Below are positions 18,815 through 28,441 of a DNA stretch of 64,000 bases, piece by piece. The first letter of the stretch is position 1; the number at the start of each line of letters is the position of its first letter. Made by a program: the position numbers and the translations under genes. This DNA comes from an uncultured Pelagibacteraceae bacterium (GTDB taxonomy: Bacteria; Pseudomonadota; Alphaproteobacteria; Pelagibacterales; Pelagibacteraceae): the NCBI GenBank assembly GCA_902596925.1, contig CACJVT010000001.1, forward strand, positions 124,001 through 188,000, in the 5' to 3' direction. Below the pieces are notes generated by a model. It was given only the letters and a program-made list of their open reading frames with translations, searched no databases and was not told the origin of the DNA.

Positions 18815-19642
18815 ATGAATATATTCAAAAAAACTATTTTTTCAGTTTTATTTTCTCTATTGGTAATGGGAAATGTTAATGCTGATAAAATAAGAATTGG
18901 AACAGAGGGTGCCTATCCTCCTTGGAACTCAAAAAATGAGGCAGGTAAGTTAATAGGATTCGAAGTTGAATTAGCTTACACGCTATGTAGATACATTGGA
19001 CAGCAATGTGTAATCGTTGAGCAAGATTGGGATGGAATGATTCCAGCTTTAATCATGAGAAAGTTTGATGCGATAATGGCAGGTATGTCAATTACTGCAG
19101 AAAGACAAAAAGCTATTAGCTTTTCTCAAGGGTACGCTGATGAAGTTGCATCTTTAGCAGTCATGAAAGGGTCTAGCCTTGAAGGTTTAGATACATCTGC
19201 TGGAATAAATCTTACAAAACCAAATGCTGCAGCTAAAAAAGATCTCAAAACACTTACTGCCGCATTAGCAGGTAAAACTGTTTGTGTACAAACTGCTACA
19301 ATTCATCAAAACTTTTTAGACTCTGGTGATGTAGGAAAAGTAAATGTAAGAACTTACAAAACACAAGACGAAGTTAACTTAGATTTAGCATCTGGAAGAT
19401 GTGATGCTGCGTTAGCTGCTGCTGTTGCATTCAGTGATTATGCAGAAAAATCTGGTAAGCCAGTTGTTCTAACTGGACCAACTTTCTCAGGTGGTGCATT
19501 TGGAAACGGTGTTGGAGTAGGTATTAGAAAAGATGATACTGAACTTCTGAAAAAGTTTAACGCCGCTATTAATAAAGCGAGAAAAAACGGAGACATTAGT
19601 AGAATAGCTACTAAGTGGTTTGGTTTCGACGCTTCTATGTAA
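18815..19642 (+). CDS. Polar amino acid/opine-type ABC transporter substrate-binding protein
   Basis: Signal peptide; IRIGTEGAYPPWNSKNEAGKLIGFEVELA; upstream AAAGGAG. Confidence 0.9.
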   Translation: MNIFKKTIFSVLFSLLVMGNVNADKIRIGTEGAYPPWNSKNEAGKLIGFEVELAYTLCRYIGQQCVIVEQDWDGMIPALIMRKFDAIMAGMSITAERQKAISFSQGYADEVASLAVMKGSSLEGLDTSAGINLTKPNAAAKKDLKTLTAALAGKTVCVQTATIHQNFLDSGDVGKVNVRTYKTQDEVNLDLASGRCDAALAAAVAFSDYAEKSGKPVVLTGPTFSGGAFGNGVGVGIRKDDTELLKKFNAAINKARKNGDISRIATKWFGFDASM

Positions 19643-19651
19643 TTAAATTTT

Positions 19652-19685
19652 AGATTTGGCGACTATCATGTATAGTCGCCAATCT
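19652..19685 (+). other. Stable stem-loop between binding protein and first permease gene
   Basis: AGATT(T)GGCGACTAT-catgt-ATAGTCGCCAATCT, 14 bp stem with one bulge; no U-tract; ends 2 nt before ATG at 19688. Confidence 0.85.
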
Positions 19686-19687
19686 GT

Positions 19688-20380
19688 ATGGAACTTCTAG
19701 CATTTGGAGATACTGGTTGGGGGGATGAGCTATTTTATGCAACCTTAATGACCATAGCTGTTTCAATAACAGCAATGATTATAGGTTTTCTTTTTGCGTT
19801 AGTCTTTACTCCATTAAAATTATCTAAAAATAAGTTTTTAAATTTTATCGCCAATTCTTACACAACTATAATAAGAGGTGTTCCAGAGTTATTAGTAATT
19901 TACCTTTTCTTTTTTGGTGGAACTGGCGCAGTTATTTTTGTTGCATCAATATTTGGCTATAATGAATATATTGAAATAAATGCATTTATCACAGGTGCAT
20001 TTGCAATTGGAATAATTTCTGGTGCTTATTCAACAGAAGTTTTTAGGGGAGCAATTCAATCAATTGATAAAGGCCAGTTCGAGGCTGCCAATGTATTAGG
20101 TCTCAATAAATTTGGAAAATTTTTTAAAATTATTTTACCTCAAACATTAAGATTAGCCATTCCAAATCTGAGTAATGTTTGGCAGATAACTCTAAAAGAC
20201 ACCTCTCTAATTTCAGTTACAGGTTTAGTTGAAATCATGAGACAATCTTATATCGCTGCTGGATCAACGAGAGATCCATTATTCTTTTATTCATTTGCTG
20301 CAGTTTTGTATTTACTACTTACTTTTGTGAGCATGAAATTGATTAACAGATTAGAAGTTAAATATAGTAGGGGGTACTAA
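19688..20380 (+). CDS. Polar amino acid/opine ABC transporter permease (HisQ-like)
   Basis: GAYSTEVFRGAIQSIDKGQFEAANVLGLNKFGKFFKIILPQTLRLAIPNLSN EAA-loop motif. Confidence 0.9.
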   Translation: MELLAFGDTGWGDELFYATLMTIAVSITAMIIGFLFALVFTPLKLSKNKFLNFIANSYTTIIRGVPELLVIYLFFFGGTGAVIFVASIFGYNEYIEINAFITGAFAIGIISGAYSTEVFRGAIQSIDKGQFEAANVLGLNKFGKFFKIILPQTLRLAIPNLSNVWQITLKDTSLISVTGLVEIMRQSYIAAGSTRDPLFFYSFAAVLYLLLTFVSMKLINRLEVKYSRGY

Positions 20381-21054
20381 TGGATCTTGAATTAATGATT
20401 AATAGTTTCCCTAAATTATTAAGTGCAGCAGTGATAACTTTAAAACTTCTTTCAGTTTCTCTATTGATAGGATTATTCATTGGATTGTTTTTTGCAATTC
20501 TAAGATTAAATAAGAATATATTTATCAATAGATTTGCTTATGGATATTCATATATTTTTAGGGGCACACCTCTTTTAGTACAAATATTCATAATTTATTT
20601 TGGATTAGGTCAAATTGAATATTTAAGATCGACAGTCTTATGGGTAATCTTAAAAGAACCGTATTGGTGTGCAATTATTGCTTTTGCTTTGAACACGGGT
20701 GCTTACACTTCAGAGATATTAAGATCAGCATTTCAAACAATTAAACCTGGAATAATAGAGGCAGGTAAAAGTTTAGGTATCTCAAACAAAGTAATCTTTT
20801 ATAAAATTCAGATACCAATTGCTATCAGACAATCTTTACCAGCTTATGGAAATGAAATTATCCTGATGATGAAAGGAACTTCTTTAGCAAGCACAGTCAC
20901 CATAATGGACCTTACAGGTGTTGCAAAATATATAATTTCAACAACTTTTAAACCAATCGAAGTATTTATAGTTGCTGGTGGAATTTATCTATTTATGACT
21001 TTTATTATTCACAACATAATTAAATTTTTAGAGAAAAAATATAGTTTTAATTAA
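20380..21054 (+). CDS. Polar amino acid/opine ABC transporter permease (HisM-like)
   Basis: FRGTPLLVQIFIIYFGLGQ; GAYTSEILRSAFQTIKPGIIEAGKSLGISNKVIFYKIQIPIAIRQSLPAYGNE. Confidence 0.9.
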   Translation: MDLELMINSFPKLLSAAVITLKLLSVSLLIGLFIGLFFAILRLNKNIFINRFAYGYSYIFRGTPLLVQIFIIYFGLGQIEYLRSTVLWVILKEPYWCAIIAFALNTGAYTSEILRSAFQTIKPGIIEAGKSLGISNKVIFYKIQIPIAIRQSLPAYGNEIILMMKGTSLASTVTIMDLTGVAKYIISTTFKPIEVFIVAGGIYLFMTFIIHNIIKFLEKKYSFN

Positions 21055-22203
21055 AGCACTACTAAATCTAACTTTTGTTTACCGAGTCTTTCATTGCCAT
21101 CTGCTGTAACTAAATAAGTTTCACCTAGGTTCATGGCTAATTGGTTTTCAGAGTCCATTAATATCATATGCATAAAAAAAATATTCCCAGGCTGAATTAT
21201 ATAAGGATTATTTGTATATATCATTGGCCAATCCATCCAGTTTGGAGAAAAAGTATTTCCTAATGAGTAACCACAAGCGTTCATTCGAGCTTTTTTAAAA
21301 CCAAAGTCATCAAACGTTTTTGCATGAATATCAAAAACTTCTCCAACTTTATTCCCAGGTTTTAATTTATTTTCACATTTTTTTGAGTGCCTCAACACAT
21401 GCTTCATGCATTTTATAATGATTAGGATTTGCTTTACCAATAGGAATTGTTCTAAACATTGCAGAATGGTAATGTCTATAAGTACCAGCCCATTCAATAG
21501 TTAATTGATCTTGTTTGTCTAAAATTTGCTTTTCTGCTTGATAACGACAAAGCAATGCATTTTTGCCAGAACCAATTATAAATTCATTTGCAGGATAATC
21601 TCCACCACCTTCAAATATGACTCTATTCATTTCTGCTAATATTTTAGACTCACTAACACCAGTTTTTGCATATTTCCATACTTCGTCTAAGGCTTTATCT
21701 GCAAGTTCTGCAGCTTTTTTAACATAAACAATTTCCTCTTTAGATTTTACTACTCGTAATTTTGTTATTAAGTCTGATTTATCTTCAATAGAACAATAAT
21801 TTTCTAAAGATTTGTTTAATCGAAGAGCATTACGACCAGTCAAACCATAAGCTTCATATTCAATTCCTAACTTTTTTCCTTTAAGATTTAATTCATTCAA
21901 AATAACTTTAAGATCATCAGTTGGATTTGATCCATCTTTATCAACCCATATCCTAATATCTTCTATGTTGGATGTATTTTGAGCTTGTCTTAAATCAGGA
22001 GCTCTCGTGAGCAGTATTGTATTTCCGCTTTTGTCTAAAACCAATGTCTGAAAAAAAACATAACCAAAGGTATCGTATCCAGTTAACCAATACATCGACT
22101 CTTGTCTGAACATCAAAATAGCATCAAGGTTTTGCTCTTTCATAGAATTTAAAACTTTACTTTTTCTCTTAGAAAACTCTTCTTTTGAAAAATGAAGTGC
22201 CAT
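21051..22203 (-). pseudogene. M24-family (creatinase/Xaa-Pro peptidase/ectoine hydrolase-like) gene split by a +1 nt frameshift
   Basis: ORF 22203-21373 ends ..EACVEALKKM*; removing one A from the A7 run (21378-21384) continues ..EALKKCENKLKPGNKVGEVF into ORF 21497-21051. May be assembly/sequencing error, pseudogene or slippage. Confidence 0.75.
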
Positions 22204-22212
22204 TAGAATGAT

Positions 22213-22602
22213 TTAGTAACTAGTATATTCTTTTATCTCTTTTATGACTGAACCAGTGTGATTATTAATTTCTAATTTTATTTTTGCTCGATCATCATTT
22301 AAAAAATGAACATCTCTTGAAAGTTTAATAAATTTTTCACCAAAATCTTTTTCTTTTTCACATTGTCTTTTGTCATCTTCAATAACCCATAGTTTAGAAT
22401 TTACCTCTTTTAAAGATTGATAAAGATCATTAAGCTTATCATCAGATTTTACATTTTTATTGAGCTGATCTTTTAAAATAGAGTGTTCATTGTTAATAAA
22501 TTTTAGTTTTTCTGGATCTTTAATTTTTCCTTGTTTGATTTCTAAAATTGAAATTTTATCTAAAAGTTCACCTATTGAAACTTCTACTATAATTTTATTC
22601 AT
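22213..22602 (-). CDS. Conserved protein, DUF6165-like
   Basis: 129 aa VEVSIGELLDKISILEIKQGKIKDPEKL; family name from memory. Confidence 0.55.
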   Translation of the reverse strand: MNKIIVEVSIGELLDKISILEIKQGKIKDPEKLKFINNEHSILKDQLNKNVKSDDKLNDLYQSLKEVNSKLWVIEDDKRQCEKEKDFGEKFIKLSRDVHFLNDDRAKIKLEINNHTGSVIKEIKEYTSY

Positions 22603-22634
22603 AAAATTTAATACTGTGCTATCTTGTTATAAAT

Positions 22635-23576
22635 ATGTCTAATATTTTAATTATTAAACATGGATCATTAGGAGATATAGCTCAAGCGAGTGGTGCAATT
22701 CAAGACATATCTGAAAATCATAAAAATGATCGAATTTATTTACTAACTACAAAAGCTTATTTAGAAGTTTTTAAAAAAAATCCGTTTATTCATGAAGTAA
22801 TTTTAGATAAAAGGTTGCCAAGATATAATCTTATATACTTATATTTCTTAATGAGAGAACTTAAGAAACATAGTTTTTCAAAAGTTTTCGATCTTCAAAA
22901 TTCCTCAAGAACAAATTTTTATAAAAATATTCTTTTTCCTAAGGCAAAAAAAGAAACCTGGTCTAGCTCAATTACAACTTTGCCAAAAGTAATAGATAAA
23001 AAGGAATTTGATAAACACTCTGTTCTAGATAGGTTTAATCATCAATTACAAACATCAGGACTAAAAACATCTCATACTTTAAATCCTAATTTTAGTTGGG
23101 CTGGCTCTGAGATCAGTAAAATTAAAGATCATTTCAAATTGGATAAATTTATTTTATTATTTCCTTTTTGCTCGCCTCACTTACATATGAAGAAATGGCC
23201 TTATTATAATGATCTTATAAAACTTATTTTAGATAAATTTGGTAACAAATATAAAATTGTTTTAGCTCCAGGCCCGTCCGAGATAAATGATGCACAAGAA
23301 ATAAATGCTGAAATTTTATTAGATAATGGAAAAGCGCTTGATATTTCTCAATTAACTTCTTTAATTAAAGAAAGCACCTTTGTTATTGCTAATGATACTG
23401 GACCTGCACATATTGCAGCTCATGTTGGAGCTAAAGGCTTAACTTTATTTGGAAAACATACTACTGCATACAAAGTCAGCATTGAAAGAGATAATTTTAA
23501 AGCAATTGAAGTAACAGACTTGAATAATTTAAGTGCAGAAAAAGTTTTTGAAAGATTAAGTAGTTCTTTAAATTAA
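22635..23576 (+). CDS. Glycosyltransferase family 9 (heptosyltransferase-like)
   Basis: ILIIKHGSLGDIAQASGAI...FVIANDTGPAHIAAHVGAKGLTLFG. Confidence 0.88.
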   Translation: MSNILIIKHGSLGDIAQASGAIQDISENHKNDRIYLLTTKAYLEVFKKNPFIHEVILDKRLPRYNLIYLYFLMRELKKHSFSKVFDLQNSSRTNFYKNILFPKAKKETWSSSITTLPKVIDKKEFDKHSVLDRFNHQLQTSGLKTSHTLNPNFSWAGSEISKIKDHFKLDKFILLFPFCSPHLHMKKWPYYNDLIKLILDKFGNKYKIVLAPGPSEINDAQEINAEILLDNGKALDISQLTSLIKESTFVIANDTGPAHIAAHVGAKGLTLFGKHTTAYKVSIERDNFKAIEVTDLNNLSAEKVFERLSSSLN

Positions 23577-24655
23577 TTAAGAATTTTTTTGTATTCCTCT
23601 AAAGTTTTATCCCATTGAAATTTTGAAACATGCTCTTTGGCATTTCTTCCAAGTTCTATATATTTTTTATTTTCAATCATTGAATTTAATGATGAATAAA
23701 TGTCATTTAAATTGTTCCCATCACAAATTAATCCAGTTTTATCGTGATCAATTGCATCTGATGCACCACCATCTTTTCCTCCTAATGAAGGAATTCCATA
23801 TTGTGCAGCTTCTACGTAAGCTATCCCAAAACCTTCTACAGAAGTCTTATGTATTATAGATGGCATGACAAATATATTAGATTTAGCCAATAAGGCATTT
23901 TTTAAATCAGAACTTATATCTTTAAAAAACATTACTTGAGAAGTTAGATCTAATTCATCAACTAATTTTTTTATATTCTCCTCTTCATCACCATAACCAA
24001 TGCAAATATAAACAATATCGGGGTACAACTGTTTTAAATTTCTTAGTGCCATGATAACTTTTTCATGATTTTTTCTTTTATCAAATCTAGAAACTGTAAT
24101 TAGTCTTGGTGTTTTAACTTTTAATAAACTTTCAACTTTCTCGAGAGATTTTTTATTTAATTCTTTAACAGGGTCAACCCCAGGATTTATAACCACAACT
24201 TTATCTTGTTCTACACCATTATTTATTGCTAAATTTTTTGTGTACACAGAATTAGCGATTACTTTTTCGACATTGTTAAGAACTTTTATTACTCTTTTAT
24301 TTAACGAGCTTCCTATAGGATGGTTAATTTCCTTACCATGAATTAAACAATACTTTTTTTTATCAGTTTTTATTAATTCTAAACTCTTCCAGTGATCTGA
24401 GATGATGCCCTCGACTTTATTGTCTTTTAAAAATTCATTAATTAATTGAGCTTTTCTAATTTTTCTTAAAAATTTTATTCCACCAACTCTTTCAATTGAA
24501 AAACTTGTTTGCTCATCAAAATCTTTATGATTTAAGTGATAATCCGCAAAAACTTTAATCATGAAATTTTTTGACATTTCACGAGATAAACCCCACATCA
24601 AACTTTGCATTCCACCCAATTCAGGTGGGAATGTTCTAGTAACGATAATATACAT
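23573..24655 (-). CDS. Glycosyltransferase family 4
   Basis: TRTFPPELGGMQSL; VSRFDKRKNHEKVIMAL; SVEGFGIAYVEAAQYGIPSLGG. Confidence 0.9.
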   Translation of the reverse strand: MYIIVTRTFPPELGGMQSLMWGLSREMSKNFMIKVFADYHLNHKDFDEQTSFSIERVGGIKFLRKIRKAQLINEFLKDNKVEGIISDHWKSLELIKTDKKKYCLIHGKEINHPIGSSLNKRVIKVLNNVEKVIANSVYTKNLAINNGVEQDKVVVINPGVDPVKELNKKSLEKVESLLKVKTPRLITVSRFDKRKNHEKVIMALRNLKQLYPDIVYICIGYGDEEENIKKLVDELDLTSQVMFFKDISSDLKNALLAKSNIFVMPSIIHKTSVEGFGIAYVEAAQYGIPSLGGKDGGASDAIDHDKTGLICDGNNLNDIYSSLNSMIENKKYIELGRNAKEHVSKFQWDKTLEEYKKILN

Positions 24656-25209
24656 TAATTAGTTTTCCACTTAATACCACATCCAGCACTAGGAATTTGG
24701 TTTTCAGGTCCTTTATTAGTTTCAGCAATTTGTGTCATAGCTTTTAAAAGATCACTATCTCCATCCCTAACTGGAATTAATTTTTTTAGTTCTCTTACTC
24801 TTCCTCTATATTGAAGCTCTAGATCTTTGTTGTATCCAAAAAAATCTGGAGTACATACTGCATCATAAGTTCTCGCAACTTCTTGGGTTTCATCTACCAA
24901 ATAAGGGAAACCAAACTGGTTTTTTTTTGAAAACTCAATCATATTTTTAAATGAGTCCTCAGGGTAATTTTCAGCATCATTAGCGCAAATAGCGACTGAA
25001 TTGATACCGATATCTTTTAATTTTTTACAATCCTCAACAATGTCCTTTGTTACTGCCTTTACATACGGACAGTGATTACAGATAAACATTATTAATGTAC
25101 CTTTTTCACCTTTGACATCTGCTAAGGAAAGAATTTTACCCTCTGTTGATTTAAGCTCAAAGTCATGAGCTTTTTGACCAAAATCACATATTGGAGTTTG
25201 TATAGGCAT
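24655..25209 (-). CDS. Thioredoxin-fold (AhpC/TSA/redoxin-like) protein
   Basis: FELKSTEGKILSLADVKGEKGTLIMFICNHCPYVKAV. Confidence 0.85.
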   Translation of the reverse strand: MPIQTPICDFGQKAHDFELKSTEGKILSLADVKGEKGTLIMFICNHCPYVKAVTKDIVEDCKKLKDIGINSVAICANDAENYPEDSFKNMIEFSKKNQFGFPYLVDETQEVARTYDAVCTPDFFGYNKDLELQYRGRVRELKKLIPVRDGDSDLLKAMTQIAETNKGPENQIPSAGCGIKWKTN

Positions 25210-25229
25210 AATGTAATAATATATAAATT

Positions 25230-25742
25230 ATGTTTTACGATTTAAAAGATAAAAAACCAAAAAACTCTGGCGAAAATTGGGTAGCACCAAATGCAACTAT
25301 AATAGGCGATGTTACCTTAGAAAAAAATTCTAGTATTTGGTTTAATGCAACTTTAAGAGGTGATGTAGAAAATATTCATATTGGTGAAGGCTCTAATATA
25401 CAAGATGGAAGTGTTTTGCACACAGATCCTGGTTATCCTTTGAGAGTTGGAAAAAATGTTACGGTTGGACATATGGTTATGCTTCACGGTTGTACCATAG
25501 GAGATAATAGTTTAATCGGTATTGGAGCAGTAATTTTAAATAACGCTAAGATTGGAAAAAACTGTCTTATTGGAGCAAAAGCATTAATTACAGAAAACAA
25601 AGAAATTCCAGACAACTCTTTAGTAATAGGCTCACCTGGTAAGGTTGTAAGAGAAATTACGGAAGATGAAAAAAAAGCTATCATAGAAAATACAAAACAT
25701 TATCAAGATAATTGGAAGAGATATTCTAAATCAATTTTTTAG
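25230..25742 (+). CDS. Gamma carbonic anhydrase family protein (left-handed beta-helix)
   Basis: [43 protein letters not shown]...[22 protein letters not shown]. Confidence 0.92.
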   Translation: MFYDLKDKKPKNSGENWVAPNATIIGDVTLEKNSSIWFNATLRGDVENIHIGEGSNIQDGSVLHTDPGYPLRVGKNVTVGHMVMLHGCTIGDNSLIGIGAVILNNAKIGKNCLIGAKALITENKEIPDNSLVIGSPGKVVREITEDEKKAIIENTKHYQDNWKRYSKSIF

Positions 25743-25747
25743 AATTT

Positions 25748-27148
25748 ATGAAAAAATTTACATTGATCTTAATATTACTCTTTTTTCAAAACAATATTAC
25801 TTTTGCATCAGATTACTCAAACAGCATGTTGAGTTTTAATCTTTGGTTAAAAAATAATGGTTATAGCTATAGAGTTGGATGCGATAATAAAAAAACGAGA
25901 AATGCTCTATGTTACGATGAGAATGGAAATCCATTATGGGAAGATAAAGAAAATAATTTGAAAGTTAACGCTTACAAAGGAAGGTGGAGCGTACCTTTTA
26001 ACAAAAATCCCAACAGAGATACATTAGTATATTACAATTACAAAAATTTATTTAGTCATGAAACAGGTGATGGTAGCACTATTCAATGGAAGAAATATTT
26101 AATCCAAGCTTCTAAAGATCCTTATGAATTTAAATTCAATAAAATAGAAAATGAATTTATAAAAAAACAATTTATGAAACAAGCAATCCTTAGTTACCTT
26201 TATTTTCAAGATGGTCAAATTATAATAGATGAATTATCACCGATTGATCGATTCGGTGAATTTGTAAATAATGATACAAAATTAAGATCAAATTCAATGG
26301 GAAAAAGTTTGGCATCGTACGTATTGGGCCACGCAATTTGCGCTGGATATATTAAGGATGTAAATCAAAAAATTAGTGATTGGCCTTTAGTAAAAGATAC
26401 ACTTTACCAAGATGAGAAACTAATAGATTTGTTAAATATGAATACTGGCGATCAAAAGTATGTTTATGACAGCGTAATTTTAGAAATGGGAGATGTAGAA
26501 TATCAAACAGTAGAAGGAGAGGCGGACACTAATACTATTGCTTTTTATATGGGTAATTATTTTAAAAATAAAAAAAAATCTGATCGCAAATATAATTACA
26601 ACGTTATTAATACGCACTTAATATTAAATTATGCAATGTTTAAATCTGGAGATAATTGGCAAAAACTTTTAAATAATATTTTTCAGGTTAAAGCTAAAGT
26701 AAAAAATAGTGTATATTTTTTTAAGGTTCCAAACAAATTTGTTGAAAATGGTGACGCTCAAAGTATGTTTTATGCAACAAGATATGATTATTTACGAGTA
26801 GCTAAGACAATTATGGATGATTGGCAAAATGATACATGTGTTGGAAAATATTTAAAAACTATTTACAATAATAGAATTGAAAAGAAATTAACTAATCCAA
26901 AGAGAAGTTTATTTCGTGTTGAGGAAGCTACATATAGTTATGGTGGTCAATTTCATTTAGATATTAAAGGAATGAAAGATAGAAAAATTCTCGGCATGGG
27001 AGGACACGGAGGTCAGCAAATTTTGATTGACGTAGAAAACTCAAGAATTGTAGTTTTAAATACAATTCACGTTAACAGAAAAAAGTATAATTATAATTGG
27101 AAAAAAATGGTTTATAATATCATTAAAGATGGTGTTCAGACTCCATAA
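25748..27148 (+). CDS. Secreted serine hydrolase (beta-lactamase/class C-like)
   Basis: Signal peptide; SMGK (SxxK) in NSMGKSLASYVLGHA; GGHGGQQILID near C-terminus. Confidence 0.75.
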   Translation: MKKFTLILILLFFQNNITFASDYSNSMLSFNLWLKNNGYSYRVGCDNKKTRNALCYDENGNPLWEDKENNLKVNAYKGRWSVPFNKNPNRDTLVYYNYKNLFSHETGDGSTIQWKKYLIQASKDPYEFKFNKIENEFIKKQFMKQAILSYLYFQDGQIIIDELSPIDRFGEFVNNDTKLRSNSMGKSLASYVLGHAICAGYIKDVNQKISDWPLVKDTLYQDEKLIDLLNMNTGDQKYVYDSVILEMGDVEYQTVEGEADTNTIAFYMGNYFKNKKKSDRKYNYNVINTHLILNYAMFKSGDNWQKLLNNIFQVKAKVKNSVYFFKVPNKFVENGDAQSMFYATRYDYLRVAKTIMDDWQNDTCVGKYLKTIYNNRIEKKLTNPKRSLFRVEEATYSYGGQFHLDIKGMKDRKILGMGGHGGQQILIDVENSRIVVLNTIHVNRKKYNYNWKKMVYNIIKDGVQTP

Positions 27149-27170
27149 CAAATCAATTTTTTAATAATTT

Positions 27171-27806
27171 ATGAAAAAACTTTTAGGGATCGTTATCCTA
27201 AGTTTAACTTCTATTTTATTAATAAGTTGTGGTGAAAAAAAATCACAAACTAAATTAGAAAAAGTATTATTATTTGGTGACAGCCTAATGTCAGGCTATG
27301 GCTTACCTGAGGAGAATCATTTATCCGTAATTTTAGAAAAAAGTTTAAATTCTGAGGGATATGAAACTCAAGTTTTTAATGGCAGTGTTTCTGGTAACAC
27401 TTCTTTAGATGGTTTAAATAGAATAGAGGATGAATTATTAGATGAAAGTTATGATTTGATAATTATTGGTCTTGGAGCAAATGACATGTTAAGAACAATT
27501 AATCCAAATCAAACAAAGCAAAACTTAGACAAGATTATTAACATTATACTAGATAATAACATTAAGGTAATTCTTGCAGGTATGGTTGCTTCACCTACAA
27601 ATGGATTAAGTTATAAAAAAGAATTTGATAAAATTTATCCTGATTTATCAAAAAAATTTGAATTAGAATTAATTCCATTTCTATTAAAAGGTGTTGCTCT
27701 TAACCCAAATTTTAATCAGGATGATGGATTACACCCAAATGAAAAAGGAGTATTAATTATTGCTGAAACGATAAAAAAAAGTATTACTAATTTTTCAAAG
27801 AAATAG
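27171..27806 (+). CDS. SGNH-hydrolase/arylesterase (TesA-like) lipoprotein
   Basis: Lipobox LLISC; LLFGDSLMSGYGL; GANDML; DGLHPNEKG. Confidence 0.88.
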   Translation: MKKLLGIVILSLTSILLISCGEKKSQTKLEKVLLFGDSLMSGYGLPEENHLSVILEKSLNSEGYETQVFNGSVSGNTSLDGLNRIEDELLDESYDLIIIGLGANDMLRTINPNQTKQNLDKIINIILDNNIKVILAGMVASPTNGLSYKKEFDKIYPDLSKKFELELIPFLLKGVALNPNFNQDDGLHPNEKGVLIIAETIKKSITNFSKK

Positions 27807-27838
27807 CTTTTAAGTTTTGTTTAACTAATAATTAGTTA

Positions 27839-28438
27839 TTAAGGAACTAACCACTCATTTTTGTTATTTTCTAAATCAAACTTTGCTCTACGATGCCCTT
27901 TAGCTGCAAGATATAACCACTCAATAGATTTAATTCTACACTTAATAACTGTAAAATTTTTATAACCCTCTTCACTTTGTTCCATCGTGTAATCAAAATC
28001 TTCTAATTTGGATATCATTCCGGAGGTTGGATTATCTGATGCAGTTCCAGGAGGGCTATCAGTTAAGTAACATCTTCTACTAATATGTTGAGTTTTTTTC
28101 CAAGATTCCTCAGTGGTAGAATTTTGATTATTTACTTCACACTCAACTTTAACTCTTAATTGTATTTTTTCCTCTTTATCATAAAAGACTAAAGATGCAT
28201 TTTTGTTTTTCTTAAGAATATTTACTTTTGGAGATCTAAGATCGGTATGAAACTGTAATAAATTATTCTCTCTATCTGATTTTCTCAACACAACAATTCT
28301 ACCATCAACTTCGTTTTGATGAGCACAAATAAAAACTGGAATTCTAAATGGCGAGCCTCTATTAGTCACAGCATCATCTAACATAGACCAATACTTGTTT
28401 TGAATTTCTGCAAAATCTTCATAGTATGCTGGTTGCAT
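27839..28438 (-). CDS. Pyridoxamine 5'-phosphate oxidase family protein
   Basis: IPVFICAHQNEVDGRIVVLRKSDRENNLLQFHTDLRSPKV; ending IKSIEWLYLAAKGHRRAKF. Confidence 0.82.
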   Translation of the reverse strand: MQPAYYEDFAEIQNKYWSMLDDAVTNRGSPFRIPVFICAHQNEVDGRIVVLRKSDRENNLLQFHTDLRSPKVNILKKNKNASLVFYDKEEKIQLRVKVECEVNNQNSTTEESWKKTQHISRRCYLTDSPPGTASDNPTSGMISKLEDFDYTMEQSEEGYKNFTVIKCRIKSIEWLYLAAKGHRRAKFDLENNKNEWLVP

Positions 28439-28441
28439 ACT

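Noticed and set aside
27823-27839. Palindrome TAACTAAT-A-ATTAGTTA between convergent genes as a terminator
   Set aside because: All-AT stem with little loop and no T tract; too weak to call.
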